A stretch of DNA of 64,000 nucleotides, taken from the NCBI RefSeq assembly GCF_002262885.1, contig NZ_NKYF01000028.1:61968-125967 (forward strand), written 5' to 3'. Shown one piece after another: positions 49,599 through 58,017 of the stretch; position 1 is the first letter of the stretch, and every line of letters begins with the position of its first letter. Under the pieces are notes generated by a model, which was not told the DNA's origin, did no database searches, and was given only the letters and a program-made list of their open reading frames with translations. A program made the translations under genes and the position numbers. This DNA comes from Pseudonocardia sp. MH-G8 (GTDB taxonomy: Bacteria; Actinomycetota; Actinomycetes; Mycobacteriales; Pseudonocardiaceae).

Positions 49599-50312
49599 AT
49601 GGCGGCCATGTCCAGCCTCCTTGCCGTCCTCGACGCCGCCGACGCGCATCCCGTGGCCGTCACGCTGCGCGCACGCTCCTACGAGCTGCTCGGCGACCTC
49701 ACCGACCTCACCGACCGAACGGTGGTCGACGTCGGCTGCGGCGGTGGCCGTGCGGTCGCCGAGCTGGCCGAGCGCGGTGCCCGTGCGGTCGGCGTCGACC
49801 GCGATCCCGAGATGATCGGTGTGGCCCGGGAGCGCTGGCCGACAGGCGAGTTCCACGTCGGCGACGCCTGCGAGCTGCCGCTGGAGACCGGGTCGGTTGC
49901 CGGCTACCGCGCGGACAAGGTGCTGCACGCGCTCGCCGACCCGGAGCGCGCCGTGGCCGAGGCTCGGCGCGTGCTCGCCCCGGGTGGGCGGGCCGTGCTG
50001 CTCGGCCAGGACTGGGACACCCTCGCCATCGACTCGGACGAGCCGGAGACCACGCGCCGGCTCGTCCGCACGAAGGCGGACTCGCTCCCGTCGCCGCGCG
50101 TCGCCCGCAGGTACCGCAACCTGCTGCTCGACGCCGGATTCACCGACCCTGTGGTCGAGGTGCACACCCTCGTGCTCACCGACGACACCGCGCTCGGCCT
50201 GCTGCACCGGATGACCGACGAGGAGAGCTGGCTCGCCGAGCAGGCCGAGCGCGCGCGGACGAACCGGATCTTCGTCGCGGTGCCGATGTTCCTCGTGGCC
50301 GCGCAGGGATAG
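49599..50312 (+). CDS. Class I SAM-dependent methyltransferase
   Basis: A 237-aa methyltransferase with motif I VVDVGCGGGRAVAELAERG, motif II GVDRDPEMIGVAR and ARRVLAPGGRAVLLGQDW. The pattern is that of Methyltransf_11 family enzymes on small molecules. ATG 49599 (or 49608) lies 19 bp from the divergent MerR start and has no ribosome site, so a leaderless message under MerR control is likely. Confidence 0.88.
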   Translation: MAAMSSLLAVLDAADAHPVAVTLRARSYELLGDLTDLTDRTVVDVGCGGGRAVAELAERGARAVGVDRDPEMIGVARERWPTGEFHVGDACELPLETGSVAGYRADKVLHALADPERAVAEARRVLAPGGRAVLLGQDWDTLAIDSDEPETTRRLVRTKADSLPSPRVARRYRNLLLDAGFTDPVVEVHTLVLTDDTALGLLHRMTDEESWLAEQAERARTNRIFVAVPMFLVAAQG

Positions 50313-50331
50313 CGCCGAGCGCGGCCCGGGG

Positions 50332-51081
50332 TCAGGCGTTGTAGCCGCCGTCGACGTCCAGCGAGGAACCGGTGATGTAGGCGGCGTCCGGTCCGGCGAG
50401 GAACGTCACCGCGGCCGCGACCTCGTCCACGGTGCCCCAGCGGGGCAGGCAGAGCCGCTCGACCAGTGGCCCCAGCTTCTCCTGGTTGCCGGCGACGAGG
50501 TCGGTGGCCATCGGTCCGGCGTGCACCACGTTCGCCGTCACCCCGCGCGCGCCGAGATCACGAGCCAACCCCTTGGCGTAACCGTCGATGGCGGCTTTGG
50601 ACGCGGCGTTGTCGGCCACACCGAGCGTGCCGGCCCGGACGCCCTGGCCGGAGCCGATCAGGATGATCCGGCCGTCGTCGGAGATCACCCGTGCGGCGGC
50701 CCGGACGGTGGCCATCATCCCGGCCCGGGTCACCGCCCAGAACCGGTCGAACAGTTCCTCGTCCCGGTCCGGGTCGTCGACCCGGCCGAAGGCGTCGATC
50801 GAGGCGTTGGCGACCAGGATGTCGAGTGCGCCGAAGCGGTCCAGCACGCGCCGAGCCAGGCCGGCGGCGGCCGCTGCATCGGCCTGGTCGGCCTGGAACC
50901 CCTCGGCGATGCCACCGCCGGTACGGATCTCCCGGCTCAGCGACTCGGCGGCCGCGACGGAGTGGACGTAGCTGAAGGCGACGGATGCCCCGCGCGCGGC
51001 CAGGGCGCGGACGGTGGCCGCGCCCAGGCCCCGGGTCCCGCCGGTGACCAGAGCGGTGCGGCCGGTGAGCGTCAGGTCCAT
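50332..51081 (-). CDS. SDR oxidoreductase lacking the catalytic Tyr
   Basis: A 249-aa classical short-chain dehydrogenase: cofactor motif TGGTRGLG, LVANAS, IILIGSG (catalytic Ser region) and a C-terminal AAYITGSSLDVDGGYNA. In the active-site motif YxxxK the tyrosine is replaced by Asn (ADNAASKAAIDGYAKG; relatives read ADYAATKAAV). The usual proton donor is therefore missing, so the protein may be inactive or may bind rather than reduce its ligand. It is the last of three leftward NAD(P)-binding genes. Confidence 0.88.
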   Translation of the reverse strand: MDLTLTGRTALVTGGTRGLGAATVRALAARGASVAFSYVHSVAAAESLSREIRTGGGIAEGFQADQADAAAAAGLARRVLDRFGALDILVANASIDAFGRVDDPDRDEELFDRFWAVTRAGMMATVRAAARVISDDGRIILIGSGQGVRAGTLGVADNAASKAAIDGYAKGLARDLGARGVTANVVHAGPMATDLVAGNQEKLGPLVERLCLPRWGTVDEVAAAVTFLAGPDAAYITGSSLDVDGGYNA

Positions 51082-51109
51082 GGTGATCCTCCTTCCCGAT
51101 ACACGGTGA

Positions 51110-51736
51110 TCAGCCGAGGATCTTGATGGCGAGGGAGAAGTCGTCGCGCCGGATGCCTTGTCCGAGGAGCACCAGACCCATGCCTTCCAGCCAGTGGGCG
51201 AACGTCAGATCGCCGGTGTCGATCGGACGCAGCCCGAGGCTCGTGACGAATGCGGAGACCGTTGCCTTCGCATCGGGGTCGTCGCCGGCGATGAAGACGT
51301 CCACCGGGTGGCCCGCCGTCTCACCGGCGGCCAGGACGCCGGAGAACAGGGTGTTGAACGCCTTGACGACCGTCGTACCCGGGGCCGCTGCTGCGGCGAT
51401 CTCCTGGGCGGCGGAGCTGTCGCGGGGCGTGGTGAGCCCGGTGTGCGCCGGATCGAAGGGGTTGCTGATGTCGACGACGACCTTGCCGGCCAGTGTCGGC
51501 CCGTAGTCGGAAACGATCGATGCCGCGACGGCGTGGGGAACGGCGACGATGACGATGTCGCCGGTGGGGGCGTCGCCGATGACATTCGCGGTGGCGGTCC
51601 CGCCGAGGTCGGCGGCGAGCGCGGCTGCCTTGGCCGCGTCACGGCCGATGACCTGCACGTCGTGGCCGGCGCCGCCGGCTCGGACGCCCAGCGTGCGGGC
51701 CATGGTGCCCAGGCCGATGATGCTGATCCTTGTCAT
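51110..51736 (-). CDS. NADPH-dependent F420 reductase-like protein
   Basis: A 208-aa protein with dinucleotide motif ISIIGLGTMARTLGVRAGG, VVVDISNPFD and VVKAFNTLFSG, the blocks of F420H2:NADP oxidoreductase-like and NADP-binding 2 proteins. It could move hydride between NADPH and F420 or reduce another small substrate. AAGGAA precedes the ATG. It sits in a leftward run with an SDR and an epimerase. Confidence 0.85.
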   Translation of the reverse strand: MTRISIIGLGTMARTLGVRAGGAGHDVQVIGRDAAKAAALAADLGGTATANVIGDAPTGDIVIVAVPHAVAASIVSDYGPTLAGKVVVDISNPFDPAHTGLTTPRDSSAAQEIAAAAAPGTTVVKAFNTLFSGVLAAGETAGHPVDVFIAGDDPDAKATVSAFVTSLGLRPIDTGDLTFAHWLEGMGLVLLGQGIRRDDFSLAIKILG

Positions 51737-51773
51737 GGTGTCGCTTCCTTCGTTGTCGGGAGCAGCGCAGTTC

Positions 51774-52706
51774 TCAGACGCCGGCGGGAGCCACGTGGTG
51801 CCGGACAGCGTCCAGACCTGCGGCGTGCGAAACGACCGGCTCGTATCCGAGCTCGGCTACGGCCTTGTCCGTTCGCAAGGTGCACGGCTGCCCGAGGAAC
51901 CATCGATCGGGCACGGGGACTTCGCGAGTGGCGGTCGCGGCGTCCAGGTCGGGAATCGGTGTGTCGACGCCGTGGATCCGGAACAGCGTCTCCAGGAACT
52001 CACGCAGGACGACGCGGTGCCGGTCGGTCACGAAGTAGGCCTGGCCCGGCCGACCGCGGCGCCATCCGAGCAGAAGGCCCTCGACCGCGTTGTCGACGAA
52101 CGTGATGTCGGTGGTGTGCCGGCCGCCCTCGATCCACGCGAACCGCCCCGCCCTGGCTGCGGCCACGAGGCCGTCGGTGAGGATGCTGCCGGGCCCCCAG
52201 ACGAACCTGGGCCGGATCGACACCGTGGCGAAGCCGGGGGCGTTCGCGTCGAGGACGATCTTCTCGGCACCGGCCTTCGTCGCGGAGTAGGCGGCTTCCG
52301 AGTCCGGCCGTAGCGGCGCGGTCTCGTCGACCTCCACGAGTGGCTCGCCGGCGAGGAGCGCGGCTTCGCTCCCGCAGTGGATGAACCGTGGAACCTGTGC
52401 GTGGCGGGCCGCATCGACCGCTGACCGGGTGCCGCGAACCGAGACGAGTTCGTGGCGCTCGCGGTCAGCGGCGATGTCGGTCTCGGCAGCGAGGTGGAAC
52501 ACCACGTCACTGCCCACGACCTCGTCCTGCCACGTGGTCGGGTCGGTCAACTCGCCCCGCACGGGTACTGCGCCCAGTGCTGACACCTTCGCCGCCGACG
52601 CCTCGCTGCGGACCAGGACGCGTACCGCGTTCCCCTCGTCGAGGAGCCGGCGTACCAGCACCTGCCCGATGAAACCCGAACCGCCGGTGACGAAAACCTG
52701 CGCCAT
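51774..52706 (-). CDS. NAD-dependent epimerase/dehydratase family protein
   Basis: A 310-aa extended SDR: VFVTGGSGFIGQVLVRRLLD, VVFHLAAETDI, active-site YSATKAGAEKI and RPRFVWGPGS. Such proteins reduce or epimerise sterol-like, sugar or alcohol substrates. AAGGGA precedes the ATG. It heads a leftward group with the F420-reductase-like and SDR genes, and a LysR gene follows it upstream on the same strand. Confidence 0.88.
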   Translation of the reverse strand: MAQVFVTGGSGFIGQVLVRRLLDEGNAVRVLVRSEASAAKVSALGAVPVRGELTDPTTWQDEVVGSDVVFHLAAETDIAADRERHELVSVRGTRSAVDAARHAQVPRFIHCGSEAALLAGEPLVEVDETAPLRPDSEAAYSATKAGAEKIVLDANAPGFATVSIRPRFVWGPGSILTDGLVAAARAGRFAWIEGGRHTTDITFVDNAVEGLLLGWRRGRPGQAYFVTDRHRVVLREFLETLFRIHGVDTPIPDLDAATATREVPVPDRWFLGQPCTLRTDKAVAELGYEPVVSHAAGLDAVRHHVAPAGV

Positions 52707-52853
52707 GAGACTTCCCTTCAGCCGTCACGAGTCCTTCGCCCGCGGTGGGCGAAGGGAGCGTCGTGGGCTGCAGCAACCGCCGAGCCTCGAGGATTCCCCC
52801 GAAAACATCGATCCTTCGGAGGTTCGCGATAAGTTCTGCGAATGGCTTGGCGG

Positions 52854-53789
52854 TCAGTCCTCCGGTCCGGCCACCGATTCCTCGGTCGGTGCGAGCTGCT
52901 GGGCGATGTCGGCCGGCACGCGCAGACCGGTGCTGCGAAGGTCATCGATCAGCTGTGTGGCGAGCGGGTCGCGCGAGGCCGTGGTCGTGGCGACGAGGCG
53001 TCGTGTCCACCGGGGCTCGAAGGGGCGGACCGCCCCGGAGAAGCCGGCGGCGATGGCGCTGACCGGGACGACGGTCACGCCCAGCCCCGCTGCCGCCAGC
53101 TGGGGCGCGTGGGTCGTCACGGCGGTGCGGACCACCACCGGCCCACGCAGCTCGACATCGCCGAGGTGGCTCTCGATCCAGTTGCCGAGCCTGTTCTCGG
53201 GCGTGAAGTGCACGAACGGCTGACCGTGAAGGTCCCGTGGCCGGATGGCGTGCCGGGAAGCGAGCGGGTGCAGCGCCGGGAGGGCCACGACGATCTCCTC
53301 CTCGGCAACGGTGGTCGTCTCGAACCTCGCGTCGCCGAGGTCGGGGAACAGCAGGAGATCGGTTCCGCCGGACTCCAGCATGGCGAAGGCGGTCTCCGGG
53401 TCCGTGCTCTCCAGGAGGGAGACCACGACGTCGGGGCGCTCGACGTTCCACCGGGCCAGCACGGGCGCCAGCAACGCCACGGTGAGGCTCTGCGCGCACA
53501 CCACCCGGACGACGCCCTCGACTCCCTGCCCGACAGCGCGGGCGAGCCGGATGGCGTCGGCCGCGGCAGCCAGGGCCCGACGCGCCTCGGGCAGCGCGGC
53601 GCGCCCAGCGGCGGTGAGGCGCACGCCGCGGCGCTCGCGGGTCAGGAGTGCGGTTCCCGCTTCTCGCTCGAGAGCTGCCAGCTGGTGCGAGATCGCGGGT
53701 TGCGAGAGATGGAGGTGCCGCGCCGCGCGGGTCACCGATCCCAGATCAGCGGCGGCGAGCAGACACTCGAACGCCCTCAAGCTTGGCAT
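52854..53789 (-). CDS. LysR family transcriptional regulator
   Basis: A 311-aa LysR regulator: helix-turn-helix at residues 3-62 (LRAFECLLAAADLGSVTRAA, LSQPAISHQLAALEREAG), then a substrate-binding domain. It lies upstream of, and in the same direction as, three oxidoreductase genes and may regulate them, though LysR regulators are more often divergent from their targets. Confidence 0.92.
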   Translation of the reverse strand: MPSLRAFECLLAAADLGSVTRAARHLHLSQPAISHQLAALEREAGTALLTRERRGVRLTAAGRAALPEARRALAAAADAIRLARAVGQGVEGVVRVVCAQSLTVALLAPVLARWNVERPDVVVSLLESTDPETAFAMLESGGTDLLLFPDLGDARFETTTVAEEEIVVALPALHPLASRHAIRPRDLHGQPFVHFTPENRLGNWIESHLGDVELRGPVVVRTAVTTHAPQLAAAGLGVTVVPVSAIAAGFSGAVRPFEPRWTRRLVATTTASRDPLATQLIDDLRSTGLRVPADIAQQLAPTEESVAGPED

Positions 53790-54176
53790 GAGCGGAATCT
53801 ATCGTAGCTCGGATTGCTATCGATCGAGGTACGGGAAGAACTGCTCGCCGCCCGGCCGCTGCACGAAGGCCGGTGGCGGGGCCGCGGGTGAACGGAACTT
53901 CAGAGCTGTTCGATCTTGGGCGGAGAACCGTGGTGTTCCGCTCATCCGCGGGCATGCATGGAGCCCGTGCCGGTCGTGCTCTCGAAGTTCGAGATCGGCC
54001 GCCGGCGTTGCGGTCATGCGCCAGGGGTCGCGCGGGTGGCCCTCGGCTCCAGGCCCGCGACCCGCGCGGACGCCTCGAGCCGAGAAGATGCACCGCTGGG
54101 CGCAGGGACACCCCGTGCACTCGGTGATCGTGGTATTTCTCGGGCCAGGCTGTTCCGCCAGGTCTGCGGCATCCTT
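53790..54176. other. Intergenic region without convincing gene
   Basis: 387 bp between the LysR start and the XRE/MmyB start. Open frames exist on both strands but have no recognisable domain, and the largest merely continue antisense to the next gene. It must carry the two divergent promoters. Confidence 0.5.
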
Positions 54177-55010
54177 GTGTCTGTGACCGCAGGCAATGAT
54201 CTCGGCGGCGTCCTCCGGCGCTGGCGGGAACGGGCGACCCCGCCGCACGGTGGCGTCGTGTCCTGCACCCGTCGGCGTACGCCAGGGATGCGACGAGACG
54301 AGCTGGCCGCGGAGGCCGGGGTGTCCGCGGAGTACATCAAGCGTCTCGAGCAGGGTCGTGGGCGGCCGTCTGCCGGCGTGCTCGACGCACTCGCCAGGGC
54401 CATGCGACTGTCCCGCCCGGAGTACGAGTATCTCTGCTCCCTCGCCGGGCACGTTCCGCCGCGCATCGGTCGCGTGCCGCACGAGGTGGGGCCCGGTACC
54501 CGACGTCTCCTCGAGCGGCTCGGCGACATCCCGATCTGTGTCCTGGACGCGGCCTGGACGCTGTTGGCCTGGAACGCCGCATTCGAGGCGCTGTGCTCCG
54601 CCTCGGTCCTTGCGGTTGGCCGGGAGCGGAACATGGCCTGGTGCGTCTTCACCGGCGATCCGGAAAACATGAGGGGCGCCTCCGGATTTCCCTTCCAGTC
54701 CGCGATCGTCACGGATTTACGGGCCACCGCCTTGCGATATCCGGACGATGACTGGTTGAAGGATCTGGTCACCGACATGCAAACAGCCAGCGACGACTTC
54801 GCAGCACTGTGGCAATCGCACGCGGACTCCCGTTACCGGCACCACCAGGTCACGGTGCACCACCCGGATGTCGGGGACGTCACGGTCGACTGCGAGATCA
54901 TGACGATTCACGAGGGCGACCTCCGCGCGGTGATCTACACCACGGAGCCCGGATCTGTCGACAGCGCCCGCCTCGCCATCGCCCAGGGTCAATACACCAA
55001 CCAGAACTGA
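54177..55010 (+). CDS. XRE family regulator with MmyB-like ligand domain
   Basis: About 277 aa from GTG 54177 (or 54183). N-terminal XRE domain (TPGMRRDELAAEAGVSAEYI, KRLEQGRGRPSAGVLDALAR) and a C-terminal MmyB-like domain (LDAAWTLLAWNAAFEALC, ADSRYRHHQVTVHHPDVGDV) that binds a small lipophilic ligand in relatives. The next gene, a flavin monooxygenase, starts 36 bp downstream on the same strand, a common pairing, and is the likely target. Confidence 0.9.
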   Translation: MSVTAGNDLGGVLRRWRERATPPHGGVVSCTRRRTPGMRRDELAAEAGVSAEYIKRLEQGRGRPSAGVLDALARAMRLSRPEYEYLCSLAGHVPPRIGRVPHEVGPGTRRLLERLGDIPICVLDAAWTLLAWNAAFEALCSASVLAVGRERNMAWCVFTGDPENMRGASGFPFQSAIVTDLRATALRYPDDDWLKDLVTDMQTASDDFAALWQSHADSRYRHHQVTVHHPDVGDVTVDCEIMTIHEGDLRAVIYTTEPGSVDSARLAIAQGQYTNQN

Positions 55011-55046
55011 CCCCTACCCGCACCCATCGAAGGATCAATCTCCGAC

Positions 55047-56174
55047 ATGCATGGAACGTTGCTGGATGCTGCCCGCAAAACAGTGCCGACGCTCTCGGCC
55101 AACGCGGCGCGCACCGAACGCGAACTCAAGCCTGCACCGGACAGCGTCGAGGCGGTGCGGGACGCAGGACTGTTCGCCCTGACGGTGCCCAGCGAGGCCG
55201 GGGGGCATGGCGTCGACCAGCACGTCCTGGTCGAGGTGATCGCGGAGCTGGGCCGCGGCTGCCCGTCGACCGCCTGGGTGGTCGGCCTGTGTGCGGCGAA
55301 CAAATCCTTGATCAGTGCAGTCGGTTCCGACGCGGCCCGCGCCGCTCTTCTGGCCGACCCGAACGCGGTCGCCTGCGCATCCAGTGTGGGGCAGAGCAGC
55401 CGAGGTGAGCGGGTGCCTGGCGGCCTTCGCTTCTCCGGGCGGTGGGCGATGGCGTCCGGTTCCGAGCTGGCGTCCTGGGCAATGGTCATGGTGTCGCTGT
55501 CCGGTGAGACGCCGCCCGCCGTCTGTCCCTCCCTGGTGCCGGTCGCGGACCTGTCGATCGAACGTACGTGGAAGGCAGCAGGCTTGGCCGGGACGAGCAG
55601 CCACACCATCGTGGCCGACGACGTCTTCGTACCGGAAAGCCTCGTCAGCTTCCCGGGCTCCGGCTCGATGCCCTCGCCGGAATTGACATTCACCGGCGGT
55701 CTGGCGGCGCTCGCATCGATGATCGGGGCAACACGCGGAGGGCAGGACGTCGTCGCGGCGGCGATCGCCGGCAATCGGGCACCGTACGCGACCACCTACG
55801 CCCGAGTCGCGGATTCCCCCCTCGGGCGGTACTGGTTCACCGAGGCCCTGCGGCGCACAGACTCGGCCATGCGACGGACGTTGCAGGTGGCCGACGCCAT
55901 CGACGCGCTCGCTCCGGGTGGGTCCATGCCGGTGACGGAACGGATCACGCTGAGAATGGAGCTGTCGACGGCCGCCCGGGAGTGCCGCGAGGCGATGGAA
56001 CTACTCCTCGACCTGCACGGCGCGAGCGGGTTCGCGGAGGACAACCCGCTGCAGCGCTTCTGGCGCGACGTGGCCGTCGGCACCCGGCACCCGTACTTCA
56101 CGCCGTACATCCTGGCCGAGGACCACGGTCGGCTCACCTTCGACGTGATGCCGACCGTGTCGGGGATGCTGTAG
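55047..56174 (+). CDS. Acyl-CoA-dehydrogenase-fold flavin monooxygenase
   Basis: A 375-aa protein of the acyl-CoA dehydrogenase superfamily, nearest in pattern to group D monooxygenases (HsaA, NcnH, pigment-biosynthesis hydroxylases): SVEAVRDAGLFALTVPSEAG, LRFSGRWAMASGSELASWAM, WKAAGLAGTSSHTIVADDVF and LLLDLHGASGFAEDNPLQRF. These enzymes hydroxylate aromatic substrates with reduced flavin from a separate reductase; no reductase gene is near. Placed after an XRE/MmyB regulator, with which it may form an operon. Confidence 0.85.
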   Translation: MHGTLLDAARKTVPTLSANAARTERELKPAPDSVEAVRDAGLFALTVPSEAGGHGVDQHVLVEVIAELGRGCPSTAWVVGLCAANKSLISAVGSDAARAALLADPNAVACASSVGQSSRGERVPGGLRFSGRWAMASGSELASWAMVMVSLSGETPPAVCPSLVPVADLSIERTWKAAGLAGTSSHTIVADDVFVPESLVSFPGSGSMPSPELTFTGGLAALASMIGATRGGQDVVAAAIAGNRAPYATTYARVADSPLGRYWFTEALRRTDSAMRRTLQVADAIDALAPGGSMPVTERITLRMELSTAARECREAMELLLDLHGASGFAEDNPLQRFWRDVAVGTRHPYFTPYILAEDHGRLTFDVMPTVSGML

Positions 56175-56289
56175 CCGACGGTCGACCGTCAGGTGATCGA
56201 TACTCGCCTGGCTCGCCGTCGCCACCCGCTCCGTCTGCGGGAGCGCCCCGGGACCGCCTCTTGCTGATCGGCCGCGCAATCGCCGGCGG

Positions 56290-56526
56290 GACCGGCCCGA
56301 GAGCGCCACCGCCACCACGGCCACCGCCCGGGACGGTCGGCCCGTCCACGTCGTGCACAACTGGTCCTGGAACACCGTGACCGCGACAGCACCGGTCGAC
56401 CTCCACGATGTCCTCGCAGACGGGCCGCAGCCCGCGGAACAGGCGTTCTTGCTGGAGGCGTGGGACGTTCGGGTTTTCGTCGAGCGCCAGGTGCACTCGG
56501 CCAGCAGGTCGGTGACAGGCGGCTGA
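56290..56526 (+). pseudogene. C-terminal remnant of a GH42 beta-galactosidase
   Basis: The frame ending at TGA 56524-56526 reads ATTATARDGRPVHVVHNWSW, then TAPVDLHDVLADG and FLLEAWDVRVFVE. This pattern (VHNWSW..TVTAP..DVL..LEAWDVRV) resembles the last ~60 residues of actinomycete GH42 beta-galactosidases. Nothing of the catalytic barrel is present upstream, where the monooxygenase gene ends at 56174, so the 5' part has been deleted. It lies 234 bp from tRNA-Arg. Confidence 0.6.
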
Positions 56527-56760
56527 TCGGTGGGAGCCCGTCGAGTGCTGTGGACGGACGTGCAGTCATGCTTTCGGCCGTGCCGGACCAGAGGGTCCAC
56601 AGTGGCCAGCTGTCCGGTGCGTCACGACCTGGACGTTCCCGCCGTGATGGTGGTGCTCGCCCGGCCACCACAGGTCGACCTCCGCGGTCGGCGCCGGTTT
56701 GCTCCACGCATAGCTCCACGCGAGCGGCTCAAGGGTGTTGATCAAGCCTCTGACCTGGGT
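56527..56760. other. Gene-free stretch next to tRNA-Arg
   Basis: About 230 bp with no recognisable gene on either strand. Open frames crossing it run into the tRNA and are not coding. No integrase or attachment-site copy of the tRNA end was seen. Confidence 0.45.
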
Positions 56761-56833
56761 GCCCCCGGCAGGATTCGAACCTGCGACCTAGAGATTAGAA
56801 GGCTCTTGCTCTGTCCAGCTGAGCTACGAGGGC
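56761..56833 (-). tRNA. tRNA-Arg (anticodon TCT)
   Basis: On the minus strand the 73-nt cloverleaf runs GCCCTCG (acceptor) to CGGGGGC, with D-arm GCTC/GAGC, anticodon loop CTTCTAA (anticodon TCT, Arg AGA codons), and T-arm CAGG-TTCGAAT-CCTG. CCA is not encoded. AGA is very rare in such GC-rich genomes, so this is a minor arginine tRNA. Confidence 0.95.
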
Positions 56834-57103
56834 GGGTGACCCGGGGGCCACGGGTACGAGCTTAGTGGGACGCCCTGGTGCACCTGTGGGTGAGCGTCGG
56901 CTGGCGCGACAGGGGATGGCGCTGGGGCTCGACGCTCCGATGTCCGGCACGGTCAGGGCGTCGGGCCCGGCCCACCGCGACCTGTGGGAGCCCGCGCGGG
57001 GCTCGATTCGCTCGCATGCGCGGGCTGGATCGGGGCCTCGGAGGTCGCCCTGGCCGAGGCGCTGGCGCGTCCGGTGCTGCTGACCGTGGCGCGGCGACTG
57101 CTC

Positions 57104-57175
57104 GCGGGTCGCACACCGACTTCTGCGCTCGGACACTGACTGCAGTCGGTGTGTGGGCACCGGGATCGGTGTGTG
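57104..57175. repeat. 72-bp palindromic repeat, copy 1
   Basis: Contains CACACCGACT and, 22 bp on, AGTCGGTGTG, which can pair as a hairpin. A second, nearly identical copy starts at 57207, 103 bp further. The direct words CGGTGTGTG recur between copies. Confidence 0.85.
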
Positions 57176-57206
57176 GGGGGCGAGTCGGTGTGTGGGCCGT
57201 CGCCCC

Positions 57207-57278
57207 GCGGGTCGCACACCGACTTCTGTACTCGGACACTGACTGCAGTCGGTGTGTGAGCACCGGGATCGGTGTGTG
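57207..57278. repeat. 72-bp palindromic repeat, copy 2
   Basis: Same sequence as 57104-57175 with only a few changes (TGTACTCGG for TGCGCTCGG, GTGAGCAC for GTGGGCAC). It ends 60 bp before the GPP34 gene. The whole block 56834-57338 is otherwise gene-free. Confidence 0.85.
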
Positions 57279-57338
57279 AGGGCTGTTCGGCGGGGCGGTG
57301 CTGCGCCGGTGGCCGGATCCGAGGGAAGGTGGGGACCC

Positions 57339-58007
57339 ATGACGACCATCACCGAGGACCTCGTCCTCCTGCTGCTCGACCCCGGGTCGGGGCGTGCGGT
57401 CGTGGACGGCACCTCGCTCGACCGCGCGATCGGCGGGGCGCTCCTGCTGGACCTCGCGCTCCGCGAGCGGATCTCCGCCGACAGCGACGGCGCGAAGGCG
57501 CGATTGCGGGTCCTCGACCCGGCGCCGACCGGTGATGCGTTGCTCGACGAGGCCGCGTCCCGCCTGTCGGGGAACGCGGTGCGCGCCCAGAAGGCGGTCG
57601 AGCGGCTCGCGCGGCGCACCCGCACACCCGTGCTGGAGCGGCTGGTGCAGCGCGGTGTGGTCCGGTGCGAGCAGTCGCGGATCCTCGGCATCTTCCCGTC
57701 CACGACCTGGCCGTCCACCGGCAGCGGCGCGGGGAAGGAGCTGCGCGGGCAGGTCGCGGCGGTGCTGCGTGACGGGGCGCCGCCCGACCAGCACGTCGCC
57801 CTGCTGATCTCGCTGGTGCACGCGGTGAAGGCCGAGCACAAGGTCGTCGACGGGGCGCGGCGTCAGCTGCGTGCCCGCGCCGCGGAGGTGGCCGACGGCG
57901 ACTGGGCGGGCGTCGCGGTGCGCAAGGCCGTGCAGGCGGTGCAGGCCAGTGTGATGGCCGCGGTCACGGCCTCGACGATCGCGGCAGGCTCGTCGAGCGG
58001 CTCCTGA
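57339..58007 (+). CDS. GPP34 (GOLPH3-like) family protein
   Basis: A 222-aa protein starting MTTITEDLVLLLLDPGSGRA, with LDRAIGGALLLDLALRERIS, the hallmark of the GPP34 family. Eukaryotic GOLPH3 binds phosphatidylinositol-4-phosphate in the Golgi; bacterial members are common in actinomycetes and have no established function, though membrane-lipid binding is plausible. GGGAAGG and GGTGGGG stretches precede the ATG. Convergent with the methylase-like gene, 10 bp apart. Confidence 0.9.
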   Translation: MTTITEDLVLLLLDPGSGRAVVDGTSLDRAIGGALLLDLALRERISADSDGAKARLRVLDPAPTGDALLDEAASRLSGNAVRAQKAVERLARRTRTPVLERLVQRGVVRCEQSRILGIFPSTTWPSTGSGAGKELRGQVAAVLRDGAPPDQHVALLISLVHAVKAEHKVVDGARRQLRARAAEVADGDWAGVAVRKAVQAVQASVMAAVTASTIAAGSSSGS

Positions 58008-58017
58008 CGCCTCGCCC

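Noticed and set aside
53817..54482. A 221-codon minus-strand gene opposite the XRE/MmyB gene
   Set aside because: Half of it is antisense to a clear regulator and the rest has no recognisable domain or ribosome site.
56530..56865. A plus-strand gene crossing the tRNA
   Set aside because: The frame includes the antisense of tRNA-Arg (giving the well-known GRIRTCDLEIRR-type translation of tRNA sequence) and is not a real protein.
56527..57103. An integrated element at tRNA-Arg
   Set aside because: No integrase, excisionase or second copy of the tRNA end was found in the neighbouring sequence.
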